Part shown: positions 35,482 through 45,989 of the stretch, piece by piece
Position numbering within the stretch: position 1 is the first letter of the stretch
Layout: every line of letters begins with the position of its first letter
Assembly (NCBI RefSeq): GCF_006483445.1
Contig: NZ_PPPT01000020.1
Location: 1 to 49,875 of the forward strand
Origin: Bradyrhizobium guangdongense
Lineage (GTDB): Bacteria; Pseudomonadota; Alphaproteobacteria; Rhizobiales; Xanthobacteraceae
DNA length: 49,875 nt
Direction: 5' to 3'
Made by a program: the position numbers and the translations under genes
Notes under the pieces: generated by a model
Databases searched by the model: none
What the model was told of the DNA's origin: nothing
What the model saw: only the letters and a program-made list of their open reading frames with translations

Positions 35482-36647
35482 CCCCTCACATGCTCACCCG
35501 ATCGCTGGACCGCGGCGCGACTATCTTCCTCTTGGTCGTCGCGGCCATTGGCGTGCTGATCCCGCTGTCCAATCTGCTGTTGCCCACGGGTTCGTTCCTG
35601 CACGTGCCGACCTACCTGGTGGCGCTGTGGGGCAAGTATGTCTGCTACGCGATCCTGGCGCTGTCGATCGACCTGATCTGGGGCTATTGCGGCATCCTCT
35701 CGCTCGGCCACGGCGCGTTCTTCGCGCTCGGCGGCTACGCCATGGGCATGTATTTGATGCGCCAGATCGGCACCCGCGGCGTCTACGGCAATCCGATCCT
35801 GCCCGACTTCATGGTGTTCCTGAACTATCCGAAGCTCCCATGGTACTGGCACGGTTTTGATATGTTCTGGTTCGCCGCGTTGATGGTGATCGTGGTGCCG
35901 GGCCTGCTCGCCTTCTGCTTCGGCTGGCTCGCCTTCCGCTCCCGCGTCACCGGCGTCTATCTCTCCATCATCACGCAGGCGATGACCTATGCGCTGCTGC
36001 TCGGCTTTTTCCGCAACGATTTCGGCTTCGGCGGCAACAACGGCCTGACCGACTTCAAGGACATCCTCGGCTTCAACGTGCAGGCCGACGGCACCCGCGC
36101 GACGCTGTTCATGCTGAGCTGCCTCGCGCTGATCATCGGCTTCCTGATCTGCCGCTCGATCGTGTCCTCAAAGCTCGGCAAGGTGCTGATCGCGATCCGC
36201 GACGCGGAATCGCGCACCCGCTTCCTCGGCTACCGCGTCGAATCCTACAAGCTGTTCGTGTTCACGGTGTCGGCCTGCATGGCCGGCGTCGCCGGTGCGC
36301 TCTATGTGCCGCAGGTCGGCATCATCAATCCGTCCGAATTCGCGCCGGGCAACTCGATCGAGGCCGTGATCTGGGTCGCGGTCGGCGGCCGCGGCACGCT
36401 GGTCGGTGCCGCGCTCGGTGCCGTCGTCGTCAACTACGCAAAGACCTTCTTCACCTCGGGCATGCTGGCGCCGTACTGGCTGTTCATGCTGGGCGCGCTG
36501 TTCATCCTGGTGACGCTGCTGCTGCCGAAGGGCATCGTCGGCACCTTCAATTCCTGGTGGGAGCCGTGGAAGGCGAAGAAGGAGTCGGCCGCCGAGGTCA
36601 GCGCCGCGGCCGAAGACGGCGTCACCGAACCGAAGATGGCGGAGTAG
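35478..36647 (+). CDS. urtC: Urea ABC transporter permease UrtC
   Basis: A 389-residue LivM-type permease. Ten or so hydrophobic segments include the conserved GYCGILSLGHGAFFALGGYAM and the cytoplasmic coupling segment IRDAESRTRFLGYRVESYKL. The ATG overlaps the urtB stop (ATGA). The C-terminus is a charged, Ala/Glu-rich tail. Confidence 0.95.
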   Translation: MTPHMLTRSLDRGATIFLLVVAAIGVLIPLSNLLLPTGSFLHVPTYLVALWGKYVCYAILALSIDLIWGYCGILSLGHGAFFALGGYAMGMYLMRQIGTRGVYGNPILPDFMVFLNYPKLPWYWHGFDMFWFAALMVIVVPGLLAFCFGWLAFRSRVTGVYLSIITQAMTYALLLGFFRNDFGFGGNNGLTDFKDILGFNVQADGTRATLFMLSCLALIIGFLICRSIVSSKLGKVLIAIRDAESRTRFLGYRVESYKLFVFTVSACMAGVAGALYVPQVGIINPSEFAPGNSIEAVIWVAVGGRGTLVGAALGAVVVNYAKTFFTSGMLAPYWLFMLGALFILVTLLLPKGIVGTFNSWWEPWKAKKESAAEVSAAAEDGVTEPKMAE

Positions 36648-36652
36648 GGCGC

Positions 36653-37414
36653 ATGAACGTCATGGATACCCGCGCGACGTCCGCAATGCTCTATCTCGAC
36701 GGCGTGCACGTCTCGTTCGACGGTTTTCACGCCATCAACAATCTTTCGCTGACCTTGGCGCCGGGCGAGATGCGCGCCATCATCGGCCCGAACGGTGCCG
36801 GCAAGACCACGATGATGGACATCATCACCGGCAAGACCAAGCCGGACGAGGGCACCGTGCTGTTCGACGGCGTCACCGATCTGACGCGGCTGGACGAGAC
36901 ACGGATTGCCGAGCTCGGTATCGGTCGGAAATTCCAGAAGCCCACGGTGTTCGAGAGCCAGACCGTGCAGGATAATCTCCTGCTCGCGCTCAATGTCGAT
37001 CACAGCGTCAAGGGCACGCTGTTCTGGCGCGGCAACAAGGCCGAGTCCGAACGCATCGAGAAGGTGCTGGAGATCATCCGCCTCACCGACGCCCGCAACC
37101 GCCTCGCGGGCAGCCTCAGCCACGGCCAGAAGCAGTGGCTGGAGATCGGCATGCTGCTGGCGCAGGATCCAAAGCTGCTGCTGGTCGACGAACCCGTCGC
37201 GGGCATGACGGACGTCGAGACGCATCTGACGGCCGAGCTGCTCAAAGAGATCAACAAGACCCACACCGTCATGGTGGTGGAGCACGACATGACGTTCGTC
37301 CGCGAGCTCGGCGTCAAGGTCACCTGCCTGCACGAAGGCAGCGTGCTTGCGGAGGGCACCATCGACCAGGTCTCGTCCAACGACCGGGTCATCGAAGTCT
37401 ATCTGGGGCGCTGA
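36653..37414 (+). CDS. urtD: Urea ABC transporter ATPase UrtD
   Basis: A 253-residue LivG-type ATPase. Walker A GPNGAGKT, signature LSHGQKQWLEIG and Walker B LLLVDEPVAGMT are visible. The GGAG just before ATG 36653 supports this start, five bases after urtC; the frame is open further upstream inside urtC but that part is out-of-frame urtC sequence. It is 3 bases from urtE. Confidence 0.95.
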   Translation: MNVMDTRATSAMLYLDGVHVSFDGFHAINNLSLTLAPGEMRAIIGPNGAGKTTMMDIITGKTKPDEGTVLFDGVTDLTRLDETRIAELGIGRKFQKPTVFESQTVQDNLLLALNVDHSVKGTLFWRGNKAESERIEKVLEIIRLTDARNRLAGSLSHGQKQWLEIGMLLAQDPKLLLVDEPVAGMTDVETHLTAELLKEINKTHTVMVVEHDMTFVRELGVKVTCLHEGSVLAEGTIDQVSSNDRVIEVYLGR

Positions 37415-37417
37415 GCG

Positions 37418-38113
37418 ATGCTTGAGGTCAAGGACATCAACCTGTTCTACGGCGCGGCGCAGGCGCTGCGCGGCGTCTCGATCGCAGCCGAGCCCGGCAA
37501 GGTGACCTGCGTGCTCGGGCGCAACGGCGTCGGCAAGACCTCGCTGCTGCGCGCCATGGTCGGCCAGTATCCGATCGCGTCGGGCGCGATCCTGTTCGAC
37601 GGCACTGACATCACCGGCCTCAAGCCCTATGAGCGCGCACGAAAGGGCATCGGCTTCGTGCCGCAGGGCCGCGAGATCTTTCCGCTGTTGACGGTGGAGG
37701 AGAACCTCAAGACCGGTTTTGGCCCGCTCAAGCGCGAGGACCGCAACATTCCGGATGACGTGTTCTCGCTGTTTCCGGTGCTGCAGTCGATGCTCGGCCG
37801 GCGCGGCGGCGACCTCTCCGGCGGCCAGCAGCAGCAGCTCGCGATCGGGCGTGCGCTCGTGATGCGACCGAAGCTCCTGCTGCTCGACGAGCCGACCGAA
37901 GGCATTCAGCCCTCCATCATCAAGGACATCGGCCGCGCCATCTCCTATTTGCGCAACCTCGGCAGCATCGCCATCGTTCTGGTCGAACAATATCTCGACT
38001 TTGCCTGCGAACTCGGCGACAGTTTCGCGGTGATGGATCGTGGCGCGGTGAAATTCACCTGCGATCGCTCCAATCTCGATCCAGGCGAAATCAGCCGCCA
38101 GATGGCGCTGTAA
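37418..38113 (+). CDS. urtE: Urea ABC transporter ATPase UrtE
   Basis: A 231-residue LivF-type ATPase. Walker A is GRNGVGKT, the signature LSGGQQQQLAIGRAL is followed by Walker B LLLLDEPTEGIQP, with the UrtE-type ending. It begins 3 bases after urtD and ends 38 bases before ureD. Confidence 0.95.
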   Translation: MLEVKDINLFYGAAQALRGVSIAAEPGKVTCVLGRNGVGKTSLLRAMVGQYPIASGAILFDGTDITGLKPYERARKGIGFVPQGREIFPLLTVEENLKTGFGPLKREDRNIPDDVFSLFPVLQSMLGRRGGDLSGGQQQQLAIGRALVMRPKLLLLDEPTEGIQPSIIKDIGRAISYLRNLGSIAIVLVEQYLDFACELGDSFAVMDRGAVKFTCDRSNLDPGEISRQMAL

Positions 38114-38151
38114 GCCAATTCATTTTCTGCCGCGGCCGGCTGGGGAGGCGG

Positions 38152-38982
38152 ATGCGCAGCGATTTTTCATCGGCATCTCAGACGTTCGAGGCCAATCGCG
38201 CCCGTGGCGCGGTGCGCTTTGACGTGCATGCGCGCGACGGCGTGACCCGCCGTGGCGTCCTGCACGAGTCCGGCTCGCTGCGCGTGCGCTTTCCGTCGCC
38301 GGAAGGCGACGGGTTGTCGGCGGTGTTCGTCAACACGGCCGGTGGCGTTGCCGGTGGCGACCGCTTTGACGTCGAGATCGCTGCTTCCGAAGGCGCGCGC
38401 TTGACGCTGACCACGGCGGCGGCGGAAAAGGTCTATCGCGCGCCGGGTCCGGCGGCGCAGCTTGGCATCAGCCTGAAGGTCGGCGCGAACGCGCATCTCG
38501 GCTGGTTGCCGCAGGAAACCATCCTGTTCGACCGCGCCCGCGTGCAGCGCCGCTTCGACATCGAGCTCGACGAGACGGCCTCGCTCGTGCTGTGCGAGAT
38601 CGTGGTGTTCGGCCGCGCTGCGATGGGCGAGCGGATGGAGCAGGGCGAGTTTGTCGACCGCTGGCGTGTCTCGCGCGGCGGCCGGCTGGTCTTTGCCGAG
38701 ACCGTCCGGCTCGACGGCAATATCGGCGCCAGGCTGGCGCGGTCCGCAATCGCCAAAGGTGGAGCTGCCATCGGCACGGCGCTGATCGTGCCCGGCGACG
38801 AGGCCCTGGTGGAGCGGCTTCGGGAGGCGTCAGAATCCTTTGCCGGCGAGGTCGGAATTTCCGCCTGGAATGGATTTGCAATGGCGCGCTTCTGTGCCCA
38901 AGATGCGGCTGCACTGCGCGCCGATATGATGGCCGTGCTGGCGCGCACCGGTGCCGCGCTGCCGCGACTCTGGTTGAATTGA
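38152..38982 (+). CDS. ureD: Urease accessory protein UreD
   Basis: A 276-residue UreD/UreH, the scaffold that binds apo-urease and receives UreF and UreG for nickel insertion. The conserved [14 protein letters not shown] segment ([13 protein letters not shown], about 60-72) and [19 protein letters not shown] match the family. A perfect GGGGAGGCGG sits just before the ATG. It starts the urease genes, immediately behind the transporter. Confidence 0.94.
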   Translation: MRSDFSSASQTFEANRARGAVRFDVHARDGVTRRGVLHESGSLRVRFPSPEGDGLSAVFVNTAGGVAGGDRFDVEIAASEGARLTLTTAAAEKVYRAPGPAAQLGISLKVGANAHLGWLPQETILFDRARVQRRFDIELDETASLVLCEIVVFGRAAMGERMEQGEFVDRWRVSRGGRLVFAETVRLDGNIGARLARSAIAKGGAAIGTALIVPGDEALVERLREASESFAGEVGISAWNGFAMARFCAQDAAALRADMMAVLARTGAALPRLWLN

Positions 38983-39007
38983 TCGACGTAACGAACAGAG
39001 ATTTTTC

Positions 39008-39310
39008 ATGAACCTGTCTCCCCGCGAAAAGGACAAGCTTCTGATTTCGATGGCGGCCATCGTGGCGCGGCGCAGGCTCGACCGCGGCGTCAAGCTCAAT
39101 CACCCCGAGGCCATCGCGATCATCTCCGATTTCATCCTGGAAGGCGCCCGCGACGGCCGCACGGTGGCCGAGCTGATGCAGTCAGGTGCGCAGGTCTTGA
39201 CCCGCGACCAGGTGATGCCTGGGATCCCTGAGATGATCCACGACATTCAGGTCGAGGCGACGTTTCCCGACGGCACCAAGCTCGTCACCGTGCACGAACC
39301 GATCCGATAG
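39008..39310 (+). CDS. ureA: Urease gamma subunit UreA
   Basis: A 100-residue gamma subunit, standard length. The sequence [20 protein letters not shown] and the [21 protein letters not shown] segment are canonical. It is followed after 9 bases by ureB. Confidence 0.97.
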   Translation: MNLSPREKDKLLISMAAIVARRRLDRGVKLNHPEAIAIISDFILEGARDGRTVAELMQSGAQVLTRDQVMPGIPEMIHDIQVEATFPDGTKLVTVHEPIR

Positions 39311-39319
39311 GAGCCCGAC

Positions 39320-39625
39320 ATGATCCCCGGCGAACTCTTCATCAAGGACGGCGACATCGAGCTCAATGCCGGCCGCAAGACGGTGACGCTCTCGGTCGCC
39401 AACACCGGCGACCGTCCCATTCAAGTGGGCTCGCACTACCATTTCTTCGAGACCAACCCCGCGCTCAAATTCGACCGCAAGAAGGCCCGCGGCATGCGCC
39501 TCGACATCGCCGCCGGCACTGCCGTGCGTTTCGAGCCCGGCCAGACCCGCGACGTCCAGCTCGTCGCGCTCGCGGGCAAGAAGACGATCTACGGTTTCCG
39601 CGGCGACGTGATGGGGAAGCTGTGA
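39320..39625 (+). CDS. ureB: Urease beta subunit UreB
   Basis: A 101-residue beta subunit. [19 protein letters not shown] and [14 protein letters not shown] are canonical. AGGAG precedes the ATG. The gap to ureC is 49 bases. Confidence 0.97.
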   Translation: MIPGELFIKDGDIELNAGRKTVTLSVANTGDRPIQVGSHYHFFETNPALKFDRKKARGMRLDIAAGTAVRFEPGQTRDVQLVALAGKKTIYGFRGDVMGKL

Positions 39626-39674
39626 GCTTCCAGCGCACGCACGCTCAGAAATTCAAACGCAAGCGGGGCTAACG

Positions 39675-41390
<1,716 letters not shown>

Positions 41391-41502
41391 AATAACGCCT
41401 GAACGCATGTTTCGGGAACGGATTTACGGTTTTGCGTCCGCATCCGCTTGGTCTAAGGTCGCGCCCGGTAAGTACCCATAAGAAAAGCCGGGAGGATTTT
41501 TC

Positions 41503-41802
41503 GTGATCTACGTCGTCGCCACCTTGACCATCAAGCCCGAAACACGCGCGGAATTCATTGCAGCCGCCACCGCCTGCATCAAGGAGACCAGGAAGGAGCC
41601 CGGCAATATCGCCTATGATCTGCACGAGAGCGTCACCGACCCGACCAAGATGGTGTTCGTCGAGCAGTGGGAGAACATGGAGGCGCTGGGCCCGCATCGC
41701 GCCGCCGAGCACATGAAGACGTTCGGCCGTGTCGCGGTGAAGTGTTTCACGGCGCCGCCGAAGATCGAATACATCACGCCCGAGAAGGTCGAGACCCGGT
41801 AA
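41503..41802 (+). CDS. ABM-domain (quinol monooxygenase-like) protein
   Basis: A 99-residue dimeric alpha-beta barrel of the antibiotic-biosynthesis-monooxygenase type. The fold pattern MIYVVATLTIKPETRAEFIA, then NIAYDLHESVTDPTKMVFVEQWENMEAL and a conserved Met/His segment (HRAAEHMKTFG), is clear. The GTG start has GGGAGGA 7 bases upstream. It lies between ureC and ureE, an unusual place; no link to urea metabolism is known to me, so its function is open. Confidence 0.85.
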   Translation: MIYVVATLTIKPETRAEFIAAATACIKETRKEPGNIAYDLHESVTDPTKMVFVEQWENMEALGPHRAAEHMKTFGRVAVKCFTAPPKIEYITPEKVETR

Positions 41803-41817
41803 CAGGACTGAAGCCAC

Positions 41818-42462
41818 ATGATCAGGGCAACGCAGGTCAGGGGACAGCACCGCTTCACAGAGGCGCCGGCTGACACCGTCGTGCTCGATTTCGACGACCG
41901 TCATCGCCGCCGCATGGCGATGACGGGGACGCGCGGACTTGAATTCCTGCTGGATCTCGAGAACGCCGTCGCGTTGCGCGGCGGCGATGCGCTGGTGCTG
42001 GAGGACGGGCGGCTGGTCGAGGTGGTGGCGGCGCCCGAGCCGCTCTTGGAGATTCGCGGGTCCGATCCGCATCATTTGATCCGCGTTGCCTGGCATCTCG
42101 GCAACCGGCATCTGCCGACGCAGCTGATGGCCAAGGGTCTGCGCATCCGGCGCGATCACGTCATCGAGGCGATGGTCAAGGGGCTGGGTGCGCGGGTGAT
42201 CGAGATCGAGGCGCCCTTCGATCCCGAAGGCGGCGCCTATGCCGATGCCGCGCATGCGCATGACGACCCCGGTCATCACCATGACCCCGGTCATCACCAT
42301 GACCACGCGCATCACGATCACGCGCACGATGATCACGGTCATCACCATGACCATGGCCATCACGCGCATGATCATCATGGCCACGATCATCATCACCATG
42401 ATGAGCATTGCGACCACGATCACGACCATCACGGCCACTCCCATGCTCATGACCGCAAATGA
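41818..42462 (+). CDS. ureE: Urease nickel metallochaperone UreE with long His-rich tail
   Basis: A 214-residue UreE. The N-terminal (about 1-70) and nickel-binding C-terminal (about 75-140, [12 protein letters not shown]) domains are intact. The final ~75 residues are a His/Asp/Gly/Ala tail holding about 36 histidines, which could bind many nickel ions. The tail includes two perfect 18-bp tandem units (42265-42282 and 42283-42300). The gene overlaps the ureF start by 14 bases. Confidence 0.94.
   Translation: MIRATQVRGQHRFTEAPADTVVLDFDDRHRRRMAMTGTRGLEFLLDLENAVALRGGDALVLEDGRLVEVVAAPEPLLEIRGSDPHHLIRVAWHLGNRHLPTQLMAKGLRIRRDHVIEAMVKGLGARVIEIEAPFDPEGGAYADAAHAHDDPGHHHDPGHHHDHAHHDHAHDDHGHHHDHGHHAHDHHGHDHHHHDEHCDHDHDHHGHSHAHDRK
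42265..42300 (+). repeat. 18-bp tandem duplication in the UreE histidine tail
   Basis: Two perfect copies of an 18-base unit encoding DPGHHH, within the low-complexity His-rich end of ureE. Tail length is likely to vary by slippage. Confidence 0.85.
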
Positions 42463-43171
42463 GCCCGTGGCCGCCGGCGCGCTGGGGGATAGCGAGGCGG
42501 CGGCGCTCTACCGGTTGATGACCTGGCTGTCGCCGGCCTTTCCCGTCGGCGGCTTCTCCTACTCCAGCGGCCTCGAATGGGCGGTCGAGGCCGGCGACAT
42601 CACCGATGTCGCGACGCTCGCCGACTGGCTCGACGCGATGCTCAGCGACGGCTCCGGCTTCTGTGACGCGACCTTCCTGGTGCACGCGTTCCGCGCTGCC
42701 GAGGCCGGCGAGGAGATGCGTCTGCGCGAGGTCGCAGAACTCGGGGCCGCCTTCGTGCCGTCGCGCGAGCGGCAGCTCGAGACGTCGACGCAGGGCCGCG
42801 CCTTCATCGAGATCTCTCGCGCCGCCTGGGATGCGGAAGGCCTGGACACACTCGTTGCGGCATGCAACGCACCGCCGGTCTATCCCGTCGCGGTCGGCAT
42901 CGTTGCGGCCGCCCATGGTGTGTCGCTGGGACCGACGCTGCACGCTTTCCTGCACGCAATCGTCTCGAACTGGATTTCGGCCGCGAGCCGCCTGGTCCCG
43001 CTCGGCCAGACCGACAGCCAGCGCGTGCTCGTCACGCTCGAGCAGGCGGTGGCCGCGACCGCGAACCGTGCGCTGCATGCGACGCTAGATGATCTCGGCA
43101 GCGCGACCTTTCGCGCCGATCTCGCGAGCCTCAGGCACGAGACGCAATACACCCGGCTGTTCCGGTCATGA
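42449..43171 (+). CDS. ureF: Urease accessory protein UreF
   Basis: A 240-residue helical accessory protein that joins UreD and UreG in the nickel-insertion complex. [17 protein letters not shown] (about residues 28-44) is the family signature, and the helical core runs to the end with TRLFRS. Start ATG 42449 overlaps the end of ureE (stop 42460-42462); ATG 42443 is possible. The open frame continues back through the ureE His-tail in another frame, but that is a low-complexity artefact. Confidence 0.92.
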   Translation: MTANEPVAAGALGDSEAAALYRLMTWLSPAFPVGGFSYSSGLEWAVEAGDITDVATLADWLDAMLSDGSGFCDATFLVHAFRAAEAGEEMRLREVAELGAAFVPSRERQLETSTQGRAFIEISRAAWDAEGLDTLVAACNAPPVYPVAVGIVAAAHGVSLGPTLHAFLHAIVSNWISAASRLVPLGQTDSQRVLVTLEQAVAATANRALHATLDDLGSATFRADLASLRHETQYTRLFRS

Positions 43172-43192
43172 GAGAAGTGGGATGCATTCCGC

Positions 43193-43316
43193 CGTCGTCC
43201 TGGCGAAAGCCAGGACCCATAACCACAACTGCCTGTGGTTATGCACGGATGTTGCCCCAGCCTGCCGCAACGACGATCTGTGGTGGTAATGGGTCCTGGC
43301 TTTCGCCAGGACGACG
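43193..43316. repeat. 124-bp palindromic repeat between ureF and ureG
   Basis: The outer arms CGTCGTCCTGGC ... GCCAGGACGACG are perfect inverted repeats of at least 28 bases. Each arm is itself a hairpin (GTCCTGGC gaaa GCCAGGAC on the left and GTCCTGGC tttc GCCAGGAC on the right). A further stem AACCACA ... TGTGGTT lies near the left arm. The whole can form a branched structure in RNA. It resembles dispersed palindromes common in Bradyrhizobium genomes and separates ureF from ureG within one operon. Confidence 0.85.
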
Positions 43317-43330
43317 ATAGGAAAGATTCA

Positions 43331-43954
43331 ATGTCGAAGTCTCACGGCCCCCTGCGTGTCGGTGTCGGCGGTCCCGTCGGATCGGGCAAGACCGCGCTGA
43401 TGGATTTGCTCTGCAAGTCGATGCGCGAGCGTTACGATATCGCGGCGATCACCAACGACATCTACACCAAATGGGATGCGGAATTCCTGGTGCGCTCGGG
43501 CTCGCTGACGCCGGACCGCATCGCCGGCGTCGAGACCGGCGGCTGCCCGCATACCGCGATCCGCGAGGACGCCTCGATGAATCTCGCGGCGGTTGCGGAC
43601 ATGCGCGCAAAGTTTCCCGGCCTCGATCTGGTGCTGATCGAATCCGGCGGCGACAATCTGGCGGCGACCTTCTCGCCGGAGCTCGCCGATCTCACGATCT
43701 ACGTCATCGACGTCGCCGCCGGCGACAAGATCCCGTCCAAGGGCGGGCCGGGCATCACCCGGTCCGACCTGCTGGTCATCAACAAGATCGACCTCGCGCC
43801 CTATGTCGGCGCGTCCCTGGAGAAGATGAACACCGATGCCAAGCGGATGCGCGGTGAACGTCCCTTCGTCATGACCAACCTGAAGAAGAGCGAAGGCCTC
43901 GACCGCATCATTGGCTTCATCGAGACCAAGGGCGGTCTGCGCGCGGCGACGTGA
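43331..43954 (+). CDS. ureG: Urease accessory GTPase UreG
   Basis: A 207-residue SIMIBI-class GTPase that hydrolyses GTP to deliver nickel to apo-urease. P-loop [12 protein letters not shown] (about residues 14-25), the CPH metal motif in [14 protein letters not shown], and the base motif NKIDLAP are visible. AGGAAAG lies 6-12 bases before ATG 43331; an extension to 43235 would read through the palindromic repeat. It is the last gene of the urea locus. Confidence 0.97.
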   Translation: MSKSHGPLRVGVGGPVGSGKTALMDLLCKSMRERYDIAAITNDIYTKWDAEFLVRSGSLTPDRIAGVETGGCPHTAIREDASMNLAAVADMRAKFPGLDLVLIESGGDNLAATFSPELADLTIYVIDVAAGDKIPSKGGPGITRSDLLVINKIDLAPYVGASLEKMNTDAKRMRGERPFVMTNLKKSEGLDRIIGFIETKGGLRAAT

Positions 43955-44002
43955 GGCGGGCCACTGCGCCTTGTTAACGCCTGCGGCAAAATTGCCGGAG
44001 GC

Positions 44003-44027
44003 GGAACCTAATCAGGAGCCGGCGATT
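44003..44027 (+). promoter_or_regulatory. Possible EcfG-type promoter upstream of sensor kinase
   Basis: GGAAC at 44003-44007 followed 16 bases later by GATT (consensus GGAAC-N16/17-CGTT). The -35 is perfect but the -10 matches only partly. It lies 199 bases ahead of the kinase GTG, a long leader that includes a 52-codon frame (44060-44218). Confidence 0.35.
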
Positions 44028-44226
44028 AACAGACTCCGGTGCCCGGAGCGCAAAATGCCATGGCCAGGCCAATTAAGCTTCTCGGCCTATCCAAGTTGCG
44101 TCCCGATGCCGCCTCCTTCATTATATCCCTCGGTGGGGTCTTTCTCTCTTTCGGCGATAGCCGTTCGAGCGGCGTGCAAATGCTCCGTGTTCTTCGCCAG
44201 CCTCTCATCTGTTTCTGAGTAATCGC

Positions 44227-45882
44227 GTGATCCGGCTGGGATTCATCATCGGCTTCATCGCACTGCTGGGCATGCTGTTGTCCGGGCTTGCGGCTTATCG
44301 CGTTCACGATCAGGAACTGACGATCGACCGCATCGCGCTGGCGCGTGCGATCGACGTTCATGCGAGCCTGGTGCAGGACCGGCTGACCGAGCGCGAGCTG
44401 CTCGCCCGCGTCGCCTCCGGCCTGTTCCGGGCGCCCTCGGTGATCAAGCCCAACATGCTGGAGCCGCTGCGCTCGGCGATCTACGCCTTCAAGACCGATT
44501 TCGTCGTGGCCGGCTGGATCGCCCGGCTCCAGCCGAACGAGCTCGACGCCGCGCGTGCGGCGCTTGCCGCCGCCGGCTTTCCCAATCCGACCATCCGCAA
44601 CTTTGACGACAAGCCGCTCGACCCGGCTGCACTCAGCCAGCCGATCGACGTGCTGATGGATCTCGAGCCGCGCGGTGACGACACCAAGACGTTGCCGGGC
44701 CGTGCCTACGACCAGGATTCGGTGCGCGGCGCGATGCTGGCACGGGCCAAGGCGGAGAAGCGGTCGGTCGCCTCCGATCCGGTCCCGCTGGTGCGTGCCA
44801 ACGGAGCGATCGGCATCATCGTGGCCGCACCCGTCATCCCGGAAGGGGCAACGGAGCCCGCCGGCTTCATCACCTTTTCCTACGAGCTCGCCTCGCTGAT
44901 GCTGACCAATGACGACATGTCGTTGTTCTCGGTCGCCCTGAAGGATCCGCGCAAGCCGGACGAGGAGCTGATCGCGAGCGACCAGGGCATCGTCTCGACG
45001 CGCGCGGTGTCGGATGCCCGCGTCCCCTCGTCGAGCCGGACCGTGAGCTTCGGCGGCCGCGACTGGCAGCTCGGCTATTATGCCAAGACCAATTCGGTGC
45101 GCCGCGCCGAGCAGACCGCAATCATCGTGGCCGCGATCGGCTTTGCCATCACCGCAATGGTCTGCGGCCTGTTCGGCTATGTCGCCTACAACAATCTGCG
45201 GCTCAGCCGCGAGATCCAGGTGCGGATCGGCTTCGAGCGGCGCCTGACGGCCGTCATCGACGAGCTCAACCACCGGGTCAAAAACATTTTGGCGGTGATC
45301 CAGTCGATCGTCACGCGCACGCTGCGCCATGGCTCCGACATCGACGTCGCGCGCGAATTGTTGATCGGCCGCATCCATGCCATGTCCAACGTCGTCTCGC
45401 TGCTCAGCGAGAGCCAGTGGCAGGGTGTGAAGCTGAAGGGCCTGTTCGAGGCGCGCGCGATTCCGCATGCCGACCGCATCGCGGTCTCGGGCCCCGATAT
45501 CGCGGTGAGTGCGCGCGCGGCGCAGAGCCTGTCGCTGCTGTTCTTCGAGCTCGCCTCGCATTCCGACGAAGGATTGTCGCTGGTCGGCAAGCATCCGCAC
45601 ATCGCCGCGAACTGGACGGTGACGGGCGAGGGGAGCGAGGCGATCTTTCATTTCCGCTGGGAAGAATCCAACACCAGCGAGGCGACGCGCCGCGCCGATT
45701 CCGATTTCGGCCTGATCCTGCTCGATCGCGTCGCGCCCGAAGCGCTCGGCGGCACAGCAAAGCGCTATTTCACCGAAGGCAGCTACGTCTACGAGCTGAC
45801 CGCACCGATGGAGACCGTCGTCGACATGACCGAGCGCGACCGCACCGAGCAGTTCTCGCAGCCGGTGCGGCCGCCGAAGTAG
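44227..45882 (+). CDS. CHASE-domain HWE-type sensor histidine kinase with degenerate N-box
   Basis: A 551-residue membrane sensor: N-terminal membrane span (about 3-24), a periplasmic CHASE-like region (about 25-295, with GWIARLQPNELDAARAALAA), a second span (about 298-322), then the kinase region. The H-box is ELNHRVKNILAVIQSIV with H349 as phosphoacceptor, of the HWE/HisKA2 kind. The expected N-box HELATNAxKYGAL reads FFELASHSDEGLSL, so the magnesium-binding Asn is His at 445; later FRWEES and FGLILLDRVAPEALGG are recognisable. It is likely the sensor or a modified phosphatase for PhyR, given that it sits beside ecfG-nepR-phyR. The start is GTG; the ribosome binding site is weak. Confidence 0.85.
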   Translation: MIRLGFIIGFIALLGMLLSGLAAYRVHDQELTIDRIALARAIDVHASLVQDRLTERELLARVASGLFRAPSVIKPNMLEPLRSAIYAFKTDFVVAGWIARLQPNELDAARAALAAAGFPNPTIRNFDDKPLDPAALSQPIDVLMDLEPRGDDTKTLPGRAYDQDSVRGAMLARAKAEKRSVASDPVPLVRANGAIGIIVAAPVIPEGATEPAGFITFSYELASLMLTNDDMSLFSVALKDPRKPDEELIASDQGIVSTRAVSDARVPSSSRTVSFGGRDWQLGYYAKTNSVRRAEQTAIIVAAIGFAITAMVCGLFGYVAYNNLRLSREIQVRIGFERRLTAVIDELNHRVKNILAVIQSIVTRTLRHGSDIDVARELLIGRIHAMSNVVSLLSESQWQGVKLKGLFEARAIPHADRIAVSGPDIAVSARAAQSLSLLFFELASHSDEGLSLVGKHPHIAANWTVTGEGSEAIFHFRWEESNTSEATRRADSDFGLILLDRVAPEALGGTAKRYFTEGSYVYELTAPMETVVDMTERDRTEQFSQPVRPPK

Positions 45883-45901
45883 CTAACAGCGCACTCCTCT
45901 T

Positions 45902-45926
45902 CCTTCTCCCCCTTGTGGGAGAAGGG
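45902..45926. repeat. Short palindrome between kinase and ecfG
   Basis: CCTTCTCCC ... GGGAGAAGG makes a 9-bp stem, a sequence pattern frequent in Bradyrhizobium intergenic regions. No T-run follows. Confidence 0.5.
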
Positions 45927-45937
45927 AAGAGCACATG

Positions 45938-45964
45938 AAAAGGCGGCCACCGGGGGTGGCCGCC
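45938..45964 (-). terminator. Intrinsic terminator of nepR-ecfG
   Basis: GGCGGCCACC and GGTGGCCGCC form a 10-bp stem (45942-45964) followed on the minus strand by TTTT. It is 25 bases past the ecfG stop. Confidence 0.75.
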
Positions 45965-45989
45965 TCCACATTTCAGGGCCTAAAGCCGG

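Noticed and set aside
42239..42448. Upstream extension of ureF through the UreE histidine tail
   Set aside because: The added residues are an Ile/Thr/Met repeat caused by reading the His codons in another frame.
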